Below are positions 44,212 through 55,059 of a stretch of DNA of 64,000 bases, piece by piece. This DNA comes from Schistosoma haematobium (Eukaryota > Platyhelminthes > Trematoda > Strigeidida > Schistosomatidae), in the NCBI RefSeq assembly GCF_000699445.3, contig NC_067195.1, positions 88,774,569 to 88,838,568 of the forward strand, read 5' to 3'. A model generated the notes under the pieces. That model made no database searches and was not told the DNA's origin. It saw only the letters and a list, made by a program, of their open reading frames with translations. The position numbers were made by a program, and so were the translations under genes. Position 1 is the first letter of the stretch, and each line of letters begins with the position of its first letter.

Positions 44212-44588
44212 ATAGTGAAGAAGTGGATTGTATAAGTCAACACTTCATTATGAAAGAAAAAAAAACAAAAATTGGTAAATATGTCACTTACAAAATAGAT
44301 GGAAAACAGGGGGATAATTATATAGATATATACATATATATAACACTGAATGACGACAACAAACTTTCAGCTAGGTGAGAAATTTGTCCCCTATGATAAG
44401 TGTTATTATGTAGATAACGGTAAAGTGTACAATTTGTATATTTTTTCGGACAGTGTATTGTTTATTTTGTGAAATTACGCATTGTAATTAAATCAAGAAG
44501 ATGGAAGTCTCCCGTTTAAGTTGTTAGTATAAATTCCTTAGAATCTAAATCAAAGTTTAAAAACAACATTTAGTGTAAACAAATCTTT
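43961..44588. other. AT-rich with a TAG microsatellite
   Basis: A TAG run of about 16 units lies at 44163-44211. The ORF over it (poly-serine) is an artefact of the repeat. Confidence 0.5.
44163..44211. repeat. TAG microsatellite
   Basis: A nearly pure trinucleotide run. Confidence 0.95.
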
Positions 44589-44852
44589 CAGTCTCTCGCG
44601 CGAGCGCTAAACCACTAGACCACTGAGCCAGTATCTAACGGTGTTAATGTGTAACTTCAACCGATCCGCGACCGACAGGTCCTGGGTTCGAATCTCGCGA
44701 GGCGGGGTAGTGGATGGGCACTGCTGAGGAGTCCCACAATAGGACGAAACGGCCATCTAGTGCTTCCAGATTTCCAACGGTGGTCTTACATCAATCGGTT
44801 CATGATCTCAATCAAAAACTTAATCATCTTCACAACTCCTATACTGATAATA
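44589..44852. mobile_element. T-SINE with inverted 5' segment
   Basis: The tRNA-like 5' part (44589-44670) is in minus orientation and joins, at the point where the consensus reads GAGAC(T/C)GA, a plus-strand remainder (44671-44852) with B box GGGTTCGAATCTC, hammerhead and tail. The two parts abut with about 5 nt of overlap in consensus terms. This is the signature of twin priming during target-primed reverse transcription. Confidence 0.85.
44718..44763 (+). ncRNA. T-SINE hammerhead ribozyme
   Basis: Stem I GCACTG/TAGTGC (six pairs, one G-T), CTGAGGA at 44724-44730, stem II GTCC/GGAC with loop CACAATA, and GAAA at 44746-44749. Stem III is ACGGCCAT with one mismatch, and the triplet is ATC. 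All core positions are correct. Confidence 0.75.
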
Positions 44853-45229
44853 ATGAAACATTTTATTCAGTTCCTTTCAATACAATGATATATGCAAAAC
44901 ACTGAAAAGAATTTATTACTTCACTTCCACTGACTGATGATTTTCAGTGGTTGTCTAATGAAATTCAGATCATGACGACAACTAAAAATTAGACAGTCTT
45001 CACAAATCCATCGTGCTAACCATACATATATGCTTACTAGTGACTAATAACAAAAGAGGATTTCCAAAGTCCTGGTAAAAAAGCTATGTCTAATGTAACA
45101 CGACCATGTCAATTATGAGGTACTACCTACTCATAGGTTAAATTAAATAGTTGTTATGAAATGCAGCAATTTGGTTAGTTGGAGATTTAAAAGGTTACTT
45201 GCTAACTCATTAGTTTAAATGAGTAACCC
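44853..45229. other. AT-rich, no recognisable feature
   Basis: Nothing assignable was seen. Confidence 0.4.
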
Positions 45230-45420
45230 TTTTTCTATAAGACCTGAAGGTAGTTGATTTGACTTCGGGTTCGATTGTAAATTTACATTATTAAGGTGTC
45301 TCACGTTAGGGATAAAAACACTGTCTATTGCTTCCCAATTTTCAACAGTCGTCTAGTTCAATGTCTGATGCAAACTAAAAAACATCTAACAATATCGACA
45401 AACACCTCATGGTTGGAATA
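45230..45420 (+). mobile_element. T-SINE, highly decayed copy
   Basis: A B-box-like GGGTTCGATTG (45265), then GTGTCTCACGTTAGGGATAAAA in place of the hammerhead and TTTTCAACAGTCGTCTAG as the 3' landmark. No catalytic core remains. Confidence 0.6.
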
Positions 45421-45424
45421 ATTT

Positions 45425-45553
45425 TTTCTGGTTAGCGTTACTTTTAGCGAGTTAGTTTTCTACGGGATGTGGTCGCTGGCCCCATGCCCAACCCTCCTCC
45501 TTTATCCGGGGTTGAGACCGGCAGTAGCCCCAGAGGATCCCCAGGCAGAGTTG
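45425..45553 (-). mobile_element. RTE-1 5' end fragment, antisense
   Basis: Matches the RTE-1 5' block in reverse (TTAGCGAGTTAGTTTTCTAC, GGGTTGAGACCGGCAGTAGC). The remainder of the element is absent. Confidence 0.85.
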
Positions 45554-45737
45554 ATTGTCTCCACAAACACATCATACAAATATGTATAATTCATGTTGAA
45601 TTACTTAAGTAGGGAATATCAAAACAGTAACAAAAAAATAAATTATGAATTCCGCTTTCCATATTATCTGTCAGGAGATATATCAGTGAACATTTACAAT
45701 CGTAAAGAAGATAGTTTGGAATTATACAGAGAACTTA

Positions 45738-45826
45738 CTTACTTACTTATTTACGCCTGTTACTCCTAATGGAGCATAGGCCGCCGACCAGCATTTTCCA
45801 ACCCACTCTGTCGTAGGCGTTCCATC
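45738..45826 (-). mobile_element. RTE-1 subfamily 3' end, very short
   Basis: Antisense tail CTTACTTACTTATTTACGCC with CTCCTAATGGAGCATAGGCC and a 40 bp remainder. Confidence 0.85.
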
Positions 45827-46489
45827 ATACAAAGACGAATATATATCATTATTATTTTGTAAATCAACAATCTTGTGAACAAAAAGTACTTTTCATTTGT
45901 TTAAACTGATATTTTCACAAAAATAATTATTCTATTATAAATTAAATGATAAACAATTCATTAGATCCCCTTAATATCTGTCAAAACAACAAGGCATAAC
46001 ACAATAGTGAAACACTCAACAACAACAACAACAACAAAAGGACAAAGAATAGGTTACGAAATTTTCACTTGTTATTCCATATTTTTAATTTTGTTTTAAA
46101 AAAAAAAACAAACAACTTTAACATGAAAATTCATTTGAGATGATGACCAAAAAAGGAGGGAGGGGAAAGGCTGGGAAGGAAAAGGATTAGTCGCCTACTC
46201 TTATAGATATATTAGACTGTAAATAATACTGAACATGTTTATGTAATGATGGATAAAAAGGTATGAATTGAAACATTGAATAAATAAATAAATAAATAAA
46301 GTAGATTAAAAAGAAGGACATTACAACACAGAATGGAATTATAGGGGTAATAACAAGATGTACTATCCAAACACAGAAATGATAAATACCTTATACACAA
46401 TATATATATATATATATCATTTGATAAACAATCTTCAACGTGTGGACATATAAAGTGATGATATTCAAATGGAAGTGTCAATTCCATTC
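45827..46489. other. AT-rich with simple repeats
   Basis: Contains AAC, AAAT (46278-46300) and TA (46399-46416) runs. No gene was recognised. Confidence 0.45.
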
Positions 46490-46765
46490 AAATTGATTTC
46501 TACAACGGTAGCACGATTTCGTGGATTGTTTGAAGTTAGACACTAACACCATTGAATGCCCGCTCAGTGGTTGAACATTTGCGAGCGAGACTGAAGGCTC
46601 TGGGTTCGAATCCCACCAGCAGGATCGTGGATACACACTGTTGAGGAGTTCCACAATAGGACGAAACGGCCGTCTATTGATCCCAGGTTTTCAATGGTAA
46701 CCTAACATCAATCGGTTTATGATCTCAATCAATAACTTATTAATCTCCGCAACACTATACTGATA
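46490..46765 (+). mobile_element. T-SINE copy, second 3' subfamily
   Basis: Nearly complete from GGTAGCACGATTTCGTGGA through the tRNA-like head (CGCTCAGTGG, B box GGGTTCGAATCCC) to a 3' end that reads ATCAATCGGTTTATGATCTC, shared with the copies at 44589 and 56625. In the hammerhead (46634-46679) CTGAGGA reads TTGAGGA and stem I is weakened, so it is probably inactive. Confidence 0.85.
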
Positions 46766-46829
46766 TCGATCAATTATTCCATTTTTATTAGGTTGTTTTT
46801 TTACAGAAATCATTCATAGTTCAAAGCTA

Positions 46830-47240
46830 CTTACTTAATTACGCCTGTTACCCTCAATGGAGCATAGGCTGTCAACCAGCATTCTCCAGCACATACTGTA
46901 CTGGGCCTTCCTTTCTAGTTCTATTCAATTGTTTTTCATTCTTCTCATGTCTGTCACTATTTCTTGACGTAATGTGTTTTTTGAACTTCCTCATCTTCTT
47001 CGGCCTGGGAGATTCCAAGTGAGGGCTTACCTTGTGACTTAATTGGGTGTTTTCCTCACTGTGTGTCTTATGCCACTTCCAGTGCCCCTACTTCATTTTG
47101 TTCCTCTGCTGGAATCTGATTCTTTTCCTCCCATAGTAGATTGTTACTGCTAGTGTCTGGCCAACGGATCCGAATTTATTTATGTAGAGCACTGTTGATA
47201 AACAGCTATATCTTCTGGATGATGGCTTTCGTAGTTTTAT
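46830..47240 (-). mobile_element. RTE-1 subfamily 3' fragment
   Basis: Antisense copy with degenerate tail (CTTACTTAATTACGCC) covering about the last 135 codons. Together with 47525-47850 it makes an imperfect inverted pair separated by 285 bp. Confidence 0.85.
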
Positions 47241-47524
47241 ACTGTATGTTTGTGATTTTATTCATGTATATATAATATGCACTTTATTGTCTTAAGTAGT
47301 ATATTCTTTGAAAAGAAAAACAGGAGAATTATGCAATAACTAATGAGTGTTTTCTTTTCCACAATGTCTTCTCTCTCTCTGATGTTATCAGGCATCAGTG
47401 CATAGTAAATGGCTTGTTAGTTAATGTTTAATAGATAACTTTAATGTATTGAAAGGTTATTTCATTGTGATTTAATTTGTTCGTCAATTGATGATGGATT
47501 GTTGAGAGCTAACTTTAAACTATC

Positions 47525-47850
47525 AGCACCAACCTACTGTGGGAGAGAACAAACCAGATTCCATTGGAAGAAGAAATCAGAAAGAAACGCTGGAAGTGGA
47601 TAGAGCACACATTGAGGAAAACACCCAACTACAAGGTAAGCTCTCACATGGAATCCTCAAGGCTAAATAAAGGAGAAGAGGGAGTCCAGAGAACACATTA
47701 CCCCGAGAAATAGAGACAGATATGAGAAGAATGAATAACAATTGGATAGAACTAGAAAGGAAGGCGCAGTACAGAGTGTGTTGTAGAATGCTGATCGGCG
47801 GCCTATGTCCCATTGTTGGTAATAAGCGTAAGTCAGTAAGTAAATATTAA
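47525..47850 (+). mobile_element. RTE-1 subfamily 3' end
   Basis: Sense copy (GTGGGAGAGAACAAACCAG to AAGCGTAAGTCAGTAAGTAA). An ORF on the opposite strand is a shadow. Confidence 0.88.
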
Positions 47851-48170
47851 AGACCTATAATCTATCGTTACATACTTTCAGTATTTTATACTCATTAAAA
47901 CTAATTATCTATATTCTTATTGGTCAACAGTTAATCATATACAGTAGGATAAAAACATTTCGAAGTAGTTCAGTGACCAAGAAAAGATTCAAATAAAGAA
48001 ACTACTTCAATACAATACGATCTTTTTGAACTAGAGTTGAAAAGACAAACAAAGAATGAATGCTATTGGTTATATATATAATTATACATTTGGTATCTGA
48101 GAGGAGAAAGAGTAATTTATTGAAATATTACATAATGAGAATTTTATATTATAATAAACATATAATAATC
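47851..48170. other. AT-rich, no recognisable feature
   Basis: Nothing assignable was seen. Confidence 0.4.
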
Positions 48171-48275
48171 CTGAGGAGTCTCACAATAGGACGAAACGGC
48201 AATCCAGTGTTTCCAGGTTTTCCATGCTGATCTATGTTCAATTGACTCATGATCTTAGCCATTAAAATTAGTAAA
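48171..48275 (+). mobile_element. T-SINE 3' half starting at the hammerhead core
   Basis: Starts exactly at CTGAGGAG and continues GTCTCACAATAGGAC, GAAACGGCAATC, CAGTGT and the 3' part. It is the third copy with its 5' end at the core (compare 20569 and 38931). Confidence 0.8.
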
Positions 48276-48279
48276 ATAC

Positions 48280-48372
48280 CTGAAGTTTATGCTGATGATG
48301 TCGTTTACAATAATGATGAAAGCTCCATGACCAAACCATCCAGCTCAGAGAATAAAACTCCATCAAAATGAA
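48280..48372 (+). repeat. PLE terminal repeat, hammerhead weakened
   Basis: CTGATGA (48292-48298) and GAAAG are intact, but the stem II loop reads TTTACAATAATG, so only part of the stem pairs. The frame is open up to a stop after TPSK. Confidence 0.75.
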
Positions 48373-48529
48373 TAAGGTGATCCTTATGATTAAGTATTTC
48401 TATTAGCATTATTATTTTAATTAATCGATTTGTAATTTAGATGTGTTCAATATGAAGATTTAATGATTGATTTAGACAAAAATCATGTGTTTACTTTAAC
48501 GTAAAATTGAACGGGAATTGATTGATTGA

Positions 48530-49005
48530 TTGATTTTACCACATAGATATTGGGACAAGGAGGCACCAAATATATATGCACCACACAAATCTCACTTGAT
48601 ATGCGTGAGGGCTGTGATACTCCCCGGGTGCCCAAACCGAAGCAGGTGATTTCGTGGGAAGGGGCACACCCGGAGCCTTCGACCTGAAGGTCTGATCCAA
48701 AAGGAAGTGAAGCATCGTGGGGAGATATAGTCCCACGGTAGTCGGTGACCAACAATTGGTTCATACGCCATTTGTTCCTTCAGGATACTGGTGTCCATGT
48801 GCACCATTGGTTTGAGATCCGGTTAAAGTGCTGGACATTCGCTTTCCGTCCTCTGAATTTCTTTGACAACAGTAATGCAGTGAGAAGGCAGTGTGTAGGA
48901 CTTCCCTGGCGGAGGCTATATACGCGTGGCCATGTGAGAGCATTTCGACAGGGAAAGCGGACTCTCCCCACCCTCGGCCGTATCAGGCCATTTGGCATCT
49001 GTAGA
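48530..49005 (-). repeat. D repeat, near full length
   Basis: Antisense copy from CACATAGATATTGGGACAAG to the 5' end (CTCCCCACCCTCGGCCGTAT). It lacks about 30 bp after CACCATTGGTTTG. Confidence 0.88.
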
Positions 49006-49189
49006 TCCAGATCTTTTGATAAACTTAAATGAAGCAACAATATGATTCGTAGAAAGTGAACCAGTCAAAATTTCATTGAAAACTTGATCATTTTAGATAA
49101 GTAAGTAATATAGCTATTAGATAAGAAACATTCATAAAATTGAATTCTTAAAACTCGATGCAAAATAATCTAAACATATAATAGATATT

Positions 49190-49340
49190 ATCAGAAAAAA
49201 AGATTTTGTAGAGATTGTAGTAATTTTAATAGTTGGATTCATGAGTCAATGTAAACTAGATTACTATGGAAAACTTGGAGGCATTGGATGACCGTTTAGT
49301 CTTAGTATGTGACTCAGCAATCCGAGATCTATCAAACGTT
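49190..49340 (-). mobile_element. T-SINE 3' part, decayed
   Basis: Antisense landmarks ATTCATGAGTCAATGTAAAC, ATGGAAAACTTGGAGGCATT and GATGACCGTTTAGTC. The core is lost (GTTTAGTC replaces the GAAAC region). Confidence 0.75.
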
Positions 49341-49561
49341 TATCGATTTGTATATTTTAACATTTAGATGTAACAAATATAGTCTTCTCTTGAATTTTCT
49401 CTTTTGTTATGCTTGATTTGTTAAATCATCTAAAATTGGATTCAGAACCTATAATCAAATAAAGTGATTTCATTTAGTTGAATTCCCTGCTTACATTTCT
49501 TTTTTATCGTCTATCGAATTCTATAATATAAAATCAGTCTAAAATGCAATTCATTGAAACA

Positions 49562-49838
49562 TAACTACTATTCTCAGAAAGTGGAATTTTATGGAGATCT
49601 TACTAATATAGTAGTTGAATTCATGAGTCGATGTAAACTAGATCACCATTGAAAACTTGAAAGTACTAGACGACCGTTTCATCCTGGTATGAAACTTTTT
49701 AGTAGTGTGTATCTACGATCTCACCTGCGGGATTTAAACCCAAGATCGTCGATCTCCTAAGCGAACGTTCCCAACGGTGATCTAGCTTTACGTGACTTAT
49801 GAATTCAACTATTAAATATAATATATACTTCTTTTGTA
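49562..49838. mobile_element. T-SINE fold-back pair
   Basis: A minus-strand copy (49562-49780, decayed hammerhead with TTTCATCC and AGTAGTGTGT) is followed at once by a plus-strand 3' end (CCAACGGTGATCTAGC to GAATTCAACTATTAAA, 49785-49838). Confidence 0.75.
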
Positions 49839-52795
49839 TATTATATTAAAATGAACAAATAATTATTACGATTCATTAGTTAATGGTACTTGATGAAATA
49901 ATAATCTATTTAGGTTAAAAGTTTATCATCATTCAAAATATAATTGAACGTGTATAATGAATGAACTTTTTGTCGGATACTTTTCTCTTTTCTTTACTTT
50001 CTTTCTTTTTTCTTTTTCTTTTCTTTTCTTTTCTAGAAAACATTCATCTGTAAAGAAAAAAGTTACCACTTCAGCACACCAAAACAATTATACACTTATT
50101 ATCATTATGATCATTACTATATCACGGTGAAATGTAATAAATAAAAGATAAACAAGAAAATGTTAAAGAAAAAAAGAAGATAATTATTTTCAAAGAGAAA
50201 GAAAAGAAAAAGAAAGAAAAAGAAGAAGAAGAAAAACAAAGTCTCATGATTAAAAGAAATGAAAATGAATTTCTCTTTTAATTATGATTGGTTGATTAAA
50301 ATATACAATCGAAATCAAATTATTCTATATTGTATATAGGTGTACTCAAAATGCATGTTTGCTTGTTACCATTATATCATTGAAATGAATATAAATAGAT
50401 AGATATAGATAGATAGATGTATGCTTATAGCGTAGGCTATTAGCTTTATATAAAATGATATGGTACACAATTGAGAAGGTAAAGTATTTCTATTACCGTT
50501 AATACAACAACAACACCGACACCAACACTAATAGTAAAGGCCACTATTGATACTACTAATACTACTCATACTACTACTATTCATAGAAGTTAACACATTT
50601 GAAATTAACCCAATTGACATACAGAAATAAGACGGAATTCAAATTTGTTTATTTTATTTTTCTCTTCAATAATACTTAAACAGAATACACAGTTTGTGCA
50701 TTCACCGACGATTAAAGAAGAAAAGTAAAAAACAAACACTTTTTGTTCAGATTGTGTTATAAATTAAACACAACGTGCTTTTGTTTTGTTGAAGTAAGTC
50801 ATTGTAGAATAAAGTTGTGATTGTTTGTTTGTTTTTTTTCTTTTGTATTTCATTCATGAATATACAGTTTGTTCCATACTACTGAATGTTACCGTATTGA
50901 TATTGCAGTTGATATTCATAATAATACTGATTTTTGTTATAAGTAGTACAAATATTAATCATAATGATGATGATGATGATGACGTAACAAAAATATCTAA
51001 TATTGTTATTGAGATGAATTAATTCATTGAATTTCCGAGTAAACTATTATTTGGTCAATTACAACAAGATTGCTTACCAGTAATGAAATAATACTCATCG
51101 AATAGGTGCGTTAAGTAATGATTCTATAATGTAATCTCGTTTATAAACTAACAATTAAGAAAAGGGGATTATTCATAATCAAAATAATCATGGGAAAAAT
51201 CAACCAGTTGCTACGTTGAATAATATATGAAAAGGAGAAGAAAGAATTACCAAAAGATTTTGATGAATGACCAGTAGTATAGTCGTTATGTAAGAATCAA
51301 GAGACGAATGTTACGAATATATAAAATACAAAAAATAATGGAAGATATACGAAAATAGTTTACCAAAGTTCTGCTACAAACTCCCATATACCGATGGCTA
51401 AAATAGCAAGAGTGGTTGTACAAACTTCTTTTGGATGCAGAGGTTAGGTTTGTAAACATGACTTCAGCAATATGCAAAAGACAAACTCGTAAACCATGTG
51501 GCAAATTTGATGGAATACAATGGATAACCTTAAAAACTTTATTCAGTTCAGCTTAATGAACTGTGTCCATCCACTGACCGAGAATAGAACTCTTAATCAC
51601 TCTTATCTGTTGTTTACTCAACCACGACGGATGATGTTCTGTTATTATATAAGGACGAACTTGACGAATTGTCTATATTATGCAACATAGCAATTACTTG
51701 ACTTTCGAGTAATTACTTTCATAATGATTAATCCTCTTTCTTCAAACTTATAATCAATATGTCATTATATAATTACTACGTAACATATCTATTCGATGAG
51801 TATTATTTCATTATTGTACATCATATGGATATAGATATGTATTAGTGTAAAGTTAATGATGAAGAACTAATTGAACAGGAATTTCTTCACTCGATTCATT
51901 CCATCTTTATTAATACAAAAGGTTTATATTGAACAAGAAAAGTGTAAGTTGTCAGAATCAAATTACAATGAAACAATCATTTTCATAGATTATTTTCAAT
52001 GTTCAGTATCAGTAGAAATCTGATTAAAGTTATCATAGTTTGTAGAACACGAACCTAATTGAAATGTTTACTCTGCAATAGTCTTACCGATTGTAAACTT
52101 TAAAAGAAACTTTTGATTCATAACCTTAAATGAAAAAAACATCAACTTATTCCATAATTCTTGGAACTCATTTGGTAAATAACTTATTTTTGTAATTGTA
52201 TTTTAAACATTTGAATGCTTTGTTTTCGTATCAAAAGTATCCATTTTCATTTTGATGTTGTATTTCCCACTTGATAAGATCTTAAATACTATTGGTTAGT
52301 TATTTCTTCCAAGAACACTTTTATGCTTCAGTTGTGCTTAGTGTTGTTATTGGTGCTTCTGGTTGCTTGTGGAAAAGATATTTCCCTCTTCTGAACTTGG
52401 ATTTCTCAGTATAGTTAGTAAGGCTAAGTCATATCGGAATAGTTAGCTAAATGAGTTATTATTATCTTCACTGAGTGTTCGTTCCATTCACAGACTAGAT
52501 GAATTCGCAATCTCTTCAAGCACACATTTTACTTGGTAACAAAATTGGTTTTCATCAATTTAAACATCAATAACAATAGATACCTTAATAAAAATGATCC
52601 ATAAATTGCTCAACTCATTTCTAATTACCATCATTACTTTAAATATAATTTACCAATATTAAGAGACAAGTCTAATAATATGGGGATGAGACTACAAATG
52701 GGAAAATGAAATTAGGCTTATATAGTGATTGACATGAAATAACGATTATATACACAGTATATCGGTTATTGAAATTTGAATGGAAAAACTAGGAA
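49839..52795. other. Long AT-rich stretch without recognisable features
   Basis: No transposon or gene was recognised over nearly 3 kb. It holds a pyrimidine-rich run at 49981-50036 ending CTTTTCTAG, a purine-rich run at 50193-50240, a GATA run near 50393-50420 and a GAT run near 50963-50985. ORFs of 65-72 codons are AT-driven. It could be intronic or unique intergenic sequence. Confidence 0.5.
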
Positions 52796-52895
52796 TCTTC
52801 TGAACGACATCAGATAGAAGTTTGTGCTGATGATGTCGTTCAGAAGAACGATGAAAGCTCCACGACCAAACCATCCAGCTCAGAGAACAAAACTA
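52796..52895 (+). repeat. PLE terminal repeat with fold-back 5' end
   Basis: The first 17 bases (TCTTCTGAACGACATCA, 52796-52812) are the exact inverse of 52831-52847 within the hammerhead. The remainder follows the PLE repeat from GATAGAAGTTTGTG to AGAACAAAACT. Confidence 0.8.
52820..52866 (+). ncRNA. PLE hammerhead ribozyme, best copy
   Basis: Core CTGATGA at 52827-52833, stem II TCGTTC/GAACGA with loop AGAA (six perfect pairs), and GAAA at 52853-52856. Stem III is reduced to the palindrome AGCT, the triplet CTC is at 52858-52860, and stem I GTTTGTG pairs with CACGAC over five positions. PLE terminal repeats are known to encode minimal hammerheads, some of which act as dimers. This fold is my hand-drawn model. 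Confidence 0.7.
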
Positions 52896-52986
52896 TGATT
52901 CTATATAGATATATATATGGGAAAATATGTTCTATAACTATGAATTAATAATAATGATCAAATGGAATCATTGGGTTTGATAAAAA

Positions 52987-53498
52987 TGTTACAACTTGTA
53001 GCCTTTTGCCCTTATCAATATATGATGTAATAATACCACCAAGTAGAGAACAGTGAATAATCCACCAGAATAATAACACACAAAATCCTATACGAGCAGC
53101 CTAGAGTCCTTATCGGTCTTTTTCCTTGCCTAGACCCGCCAGTTAAATCATGGACGTCAATCGCAACTTCCGTGATATGAATCATTTATTTCGAACATAC
53201 TGGGTTTACATAAAAAGTAAACAGACCACAACATACCATAAAATAGAAAATACACATATGTACAAGGTTTAATCAGATGTGACTGTGAATGAGGGAGGGT
53301 TAGTAATTAATAGACAGGGCATAATTCAAGAACGGTAAATCGTATAATATTAGTTCATAAGCCAAAATGAAGCTTACAATAAGAGGAGTATAGATATATG
53401 TATTCTCGTTGCTGAATAGTTGTACAATAGGAACATATATAAATAATATAATCCATAAATAGATCCCGATAGTTACCATTCTTGTCGGGTTATAACCA
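52987..53498 (-). mobile_element. Solo LTR, family LTR-A
   Basis: A 512 bp copy beginning TGTTACAACTTGTAGCC and ending CGGGTTATAACCA. It aligns with the 21977-22485 copy in reverse over its whole length, including the CCTTTTGCCCTTATCAATAT block missing from 12669-13148. The target duplication is unclear because the flanks are A-rich. Confidence 0.8.
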
Positions 53499-53514
53499 AA
53501 ACTCTAATAATTAA

Positions 53515-53975
53515 ATGAATTTATTTATTTGTTTCAACACATAGATATTGGTACAAGGAGTCACTGAATACATATGCGCCACACAACCCTCATTTGATAT
53601 GTGTGAGGGCTGTGATACTGCCCGGGTGCACAAACCGAAGCAGGTGGTGTTCTTAGGGGGCCACACACGGAGCCTTCGACTCGAAGTTCTGATCCATAAG
53701 GTAGTGAAGCATCGTGAGGAGATGCAGTCCCATGGTAGCCGGTCACCAGCGATTGGTTCATACGCCATTTGTTCCTTCAGGATACTGGAGCCCATCTGCA
53801 CCATTGGTTTGGAATCAGGATTTTCCAACTCCCGTAGATGGATTCTCCATGTCCGCCAACCCAGCTAAAGCGCCAGATATTCGCTTTTCGTTTTCTTAAT
53901 TTCGTAAACAACAGTAATGCTGTGAGAAGGCAGTGTGTAGGACTTCCCTGGCATAGGCTATATACGTGTGGCTAT
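53515..53975 (-). repeat. D repeat, long minus copy
   Basis: Antisense copy from TTTATTTATTTGTTTCAACA to GGACTTCCCTGGCATAGGCTA. The opposite strand has a 61-codon ORF (53714-53899) alignable end to end with that at 41961-42146. Confidence 0.88.
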
Positions 53976-54589
53976 TATGTCATTGAATAAAAGTAAAAAG
54001 AATTTAGCTTATAACATAACAAAACTACTTACTTAAACTGTACAGTCATATTTATAGCTGTTTGATAAATTTTCTTTATTTTGATTTAATGAAAAAAAAG
54101 ATGAATTTACAACTAAAATTCAAATAAATTTACTAATCAGTTAGAGTATTCAGAATAAATTAATGAAGGACTCCCAACGAGATTGGACGAACCAATCAGA
54201 TTTATGATAACAGATCTAGGATTTCAGCGCGAAATTCTTTATTCATTTCACTAAAAAAACGTCTTGACATTTTAGTTCATGTCATTTCGTGATAGAAAAC
54301 CTTAATCGAATTCCTAACCCTAACCATCAACTCTTAATCACAATTCTTATCCTTTACACAAGTTTAAAACAATAATTTAGCCCTAGTCAGTAGGTGAACA
54401 TTCTCAACGCCGTTTTAGTATCACTCAAAGATCATCCATAAATTATAATCTCACCAGAATCCCTTGTGACAAGTTCCCTTTTTTTTTATAAGAAAAACCA
54501 TCAAAATCATTGTGAATCTTGTATTTCGAAAAATACAATTTTATATACATGATTAGAATGTTTTCTTTATCAGAATAATAGTTACGGTT
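53976..54589. other. AT-rich, no recognisable feature
   Basis: Nothing assignable was seen. Confidence 0.4.
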
Positions 54590-54820
54590 GGTTGAAGTTA
54601 AACATTAACACTGTTGGATGCCGGCAGGCTCAGTGGTCTAGTTATTTAAGCGCCTGGCTCGAGACTGACAGGTCCTGGGTTCGAATTTCGCGGGGGGCGG
54701 GATCGTGGACGCGCACTTCTGAGAAGTCCCGAAATAGGATGACACGACCTTCCAGTTGTTCCAGGTTATCCATGGTTGTCTAGCTTCAATTGACTCATGA
54801 TTTCAACCAGTGAAATAGTA
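54590..54820 (+). mobile_element. T-SINE copy, dead hammerhead
   Basis: A complete tRNA-like head (GGCTCAGTGGTCTAG, B box GGGTTCGAATTTC) and 3' part ending CAACCAGTGAAAT. The hammerhead (54712-54757) reads CTGAGAA and GACA for CTGAGGA and GAAA: two core losses. Confidence 0.88.
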
Positions 54821-54893
54821 ACGATAATTTGGCTTAGTTACATTAGACACTGATTACATAACTTATAAAATGATTAGAGAGATGTAATCATAG

Positions 54894-54914
54894 GGAGAGA
54901 GAGAGAGAGAGAGA
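54894..54914. repeat. GA microsatellite
   Basis: About ten GA units. Confidence 0.9.
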
Positions 54915-55059
54915 TGGTGTTAGTGCTGTTTAACAAATACTTGAAATGAAACCTTTATAATATGAATGGTAGTTAAGACTTCTCGAAATAAAGAAATATT
55001 TAGTAAACCTAAGAACAACCAAAAGTATAAAAATAGGGTCATAGTAAACAAATGAGATG

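Noticed and set aside
44142..44378. 78-codon poly-serine ORF
   Set aside because: It is a TAG microsatellite read in one frame.
46239..46487. 82-codon hydrophobic ORF
   Set aside because: Composition follows AT-rich simple repeats (AAAT, TA). No motif and no neighbour support.
46830..47850. Inverted RTE-1 pair as a designed hairpin
   Set aside because: The two copies differ in truncation point and divergence, so two independent insertions are the simpler reading.
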